This document shows, piece by piece, positions 5,862 to 6,462 of a DNA stretch of 6,462 bases. The notes beneath the pieces are model-generated. The model did no database searches. It was not told where the DNA came from and saw only the letters and a program-made list of their open reading frames with translations. Position 1 is the stretch's first letter; every line of letters begins with the position of its first letter. The stretch is from Terriglobales bacterium (GTDB lineage: Bacteria; Acidobacteriota; Terriglobia; Terriglobales; Gp1-AA117), in the NCBI GenBank assembly GCA_030150795.1, contig JASLFF010000230.1, positions 1 through 6,462 of the forward strand. Direction: 5' to 3'. A program made the position numbers and the translations under genes.

Positions 5862-5932
5862 AGTACCAGAGAGATTAGTTGGTTTATAGGTTAATTGGCA
5901 CCAAAGGGATTAAGTGGGGTTATGGGTTAACT
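5862..5932. repeat. Two-copy 35/36-bp tandem direct repeat
   Basis: The segment at 5862-5896 is repeated at 5897-5932 at about three-quarters identity. Shared blocks are ACCA, GATTA and GGTTAA, with a one-base insertion in the second copy. It lies 120-190 bp upstream of the SBBP-repeat start codon. AACCCAT at 5853-5859 also complements ATGGGTT at 5922-5928, so the array can fold. It may be a duplicated regulator-binding region or a decayed repeat. Confidence 0.5.
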
Positions 5933-6002
5933 TTTGTTAATGTTTTCCAAGCGCAAGTGGATTAGCCTGGGAGTTCGAACAAATCATTCGACTTTCCCCT
6001 TT

Positions 6003-6304
6003 CTATGCACTCTGCAGAAGCACATCCCAATCCTGCGTCTTCACCCAGGACTCGAAGTCGTGGAAGGTAACCTCGGGAAATTCATAGCGGAGCGCCGCGC
6101 AGTCCGATAATCGAGGAGCAGCGGGACGGATGTGGCCGTCTTTTCCGGAGAGGCGCCAAGCTTTCGGGAGCAAAGGTGTTCACCTTTGCAGGCCAAGAAT
6201 ACGTCTACTAATGGTCTGTTTTCCGATGTAGCAATCGCGAAAACAACGGCAGGGGGAAGCAACCCAAACAGTAGAACCATAGCAAGAACTCTTGCAATTT
6301 TCAT
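6003..6304 (-). pseudogene. Small secreted protein gene, apparently frameshifted
   Basis: The 5' part encodes a clear signal peptide (MKIARVLAMVLLFGLLPPA..., predicted cleavage near Ala23) followed by ENRPLVDVFLACKGEHLC. That frame stays open to a stop at 6041-6043 (87 residues), but its last 40 residues look unlike a protein core. From 6179 down to the stop at 6003-6005, the frame shifted by -1 is open for 58 codons. It reads convincingly as protein: DCAALRYEFPEVTFHDFESW then VKTQDWDVLLQSA, with GC-rich third positions. Joining the two gives a product of about 100 residues. The crossover lies at or just after a perfect palindrome (6170-6189). Neither half is recognised. No good ribosome binding site precedes the ATG, and the RND gene ends 45 bp upstream on the same strand. 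A sequencing error or programmed frameshift cannot be excluded. Alternatively the 87-residue frame is intact and real. Confidence 0.5.
6170..6189. repeat. Perfect 9+9 palindrome inside the frameshifted gene
   Basis: GCAAAGGTG (6170-6178) and CACCTTTGC (6181-6189) are exact reverse complements separated by TT. The stop codon closing the alternative frame (6180-6182) lies at its centre, so that frame becomes open exactly here. Perfect short palindromes inside genes are typical sites of template-switch mutation. Confidence 0.6.
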
Positions 6305-6349
6305 GGCGATGACATACCGCTAAATTCCATGAATGGAGATTTTGTTTGA

Positions 6350-6462
6350 CTACGCGCTCCGTTCTACCAACTCCGGTTCTTCCACTGTTGTTTGCGGTTT
6401 AAGTTTCATCGGCAGCAATCCGCGCACCAGGATATAAAGCACAGGGATAATGAATAGATTGA
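6350..6462 (-). CDS. RND-family efflux permease, C-terminal end (partial)
   Basis: Only the last 36 codons lie in the window, and the gene runs off the right edge. The sequence NLFIIPVLYILVRGLLPMKL is the typical end of the final membrane helix in AcrB/CusA-type RND transporters. It is followed by a short charged cytoplasmic tail ending in ERSA. RND permeases sit in the inner membrane and use the proton gradient to export drugs, metals or lipophilic compounds through a tripartite complex. The substrate class cannot be judged from this fragment. The broken secreted-protein gene follows 45 bp downstream on the same strand. Confidence 0.85.
   Translation of the reverse strand, partial: NLFIIPVLYILVRGLLPMKLKPQTTVEEPELVERSA

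Noticed and set aside
5965..5995. TTCGAAC-like sequence resembling a tRNA T-loop
   Set aside because: No acceptor stem or anticodon arm could be built around it.
6140..6200. Programmed -1 ribosomal frameshift joining the two frames of the secreted-protein gene
   Set aside because: No canonical X-XXY-YYZ heptamer in the correct phase; the nearest candidate (GGAAAAG) does not fit.
6132..6323. Plus-strand open frame of 63 codons
   Set aside because: Opposite the signal-peptide-coding part of the broken secreted-protein gene, with no supporting motif.

Overview
The window looks like chromosomal DNA of an Acidobacteriota (Terriglobia-like) bacterium or a similar Gram-negative soil organism. The reasons are moderate GC content, a bactofilin beginning MWKP, a CVNH-domain secreted protein, an SBBP-repeat propeller protein, and small dispersed intergenic hairpins and repeats. 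The taxonomic call is inference from gene style; no rRNA or marker gene is present.

Layout, left to right. Bases 1-308 are a non-coding leader with two adjacent hairpins. A bactofilin gene (309-854, +) follows. A strong UUCG-capped hairpin (881-922) separates it from a 68-residue zinc-ribbon-like protein (943-1149, +). A convergent intergenic stretch (1150-1343) carries a REP-like element and two further hairpins. A MurJ/MviN-family flippase (1344-2999, -) comes next. It diverges, across only 87 bp, from a secreted protein made of three cyanovirin-type half-repeats (3087-3734, +). A 419-bp convergent gap (3735-4153) is unusually rich in structure: a degenerate 7-bp tandem repeat, a perfect 8-bp hairpin, and a ~140-bp imperfect inverted-repeat element. 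An SBBP-repeat seven-bladed propeller protein (4154-5740, -) follows, with a 35/36-bp tandem repeat in its upstream region. Then comes a small secreted-protein gene that appears to be broken by a frameshift at a perfect palindrome (6003-6304, -). The window ends with the C-terminus of an RND efflux permease (6350-6462, -).

Functionally this is a set of cell-envelope genes: a cytoskeletal scaffold, a putative lipid-linked precursor flippase, exported lectin-like and propeller proteins, and an efflux pump. Only the RND gene and the broken gene downstream of it, and the bactofilin and zinc-ribbon pair, are co-oriented closely enough to be co-transcribed. I see no evidence of a complete novel defence or mobile system. 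The more unusual points are a MurJ lacking two of the arginines essential in E. coli, the odd number of CVNH half-domains, the intergenic repeat cluster, and the palindrome-associated frameshift.
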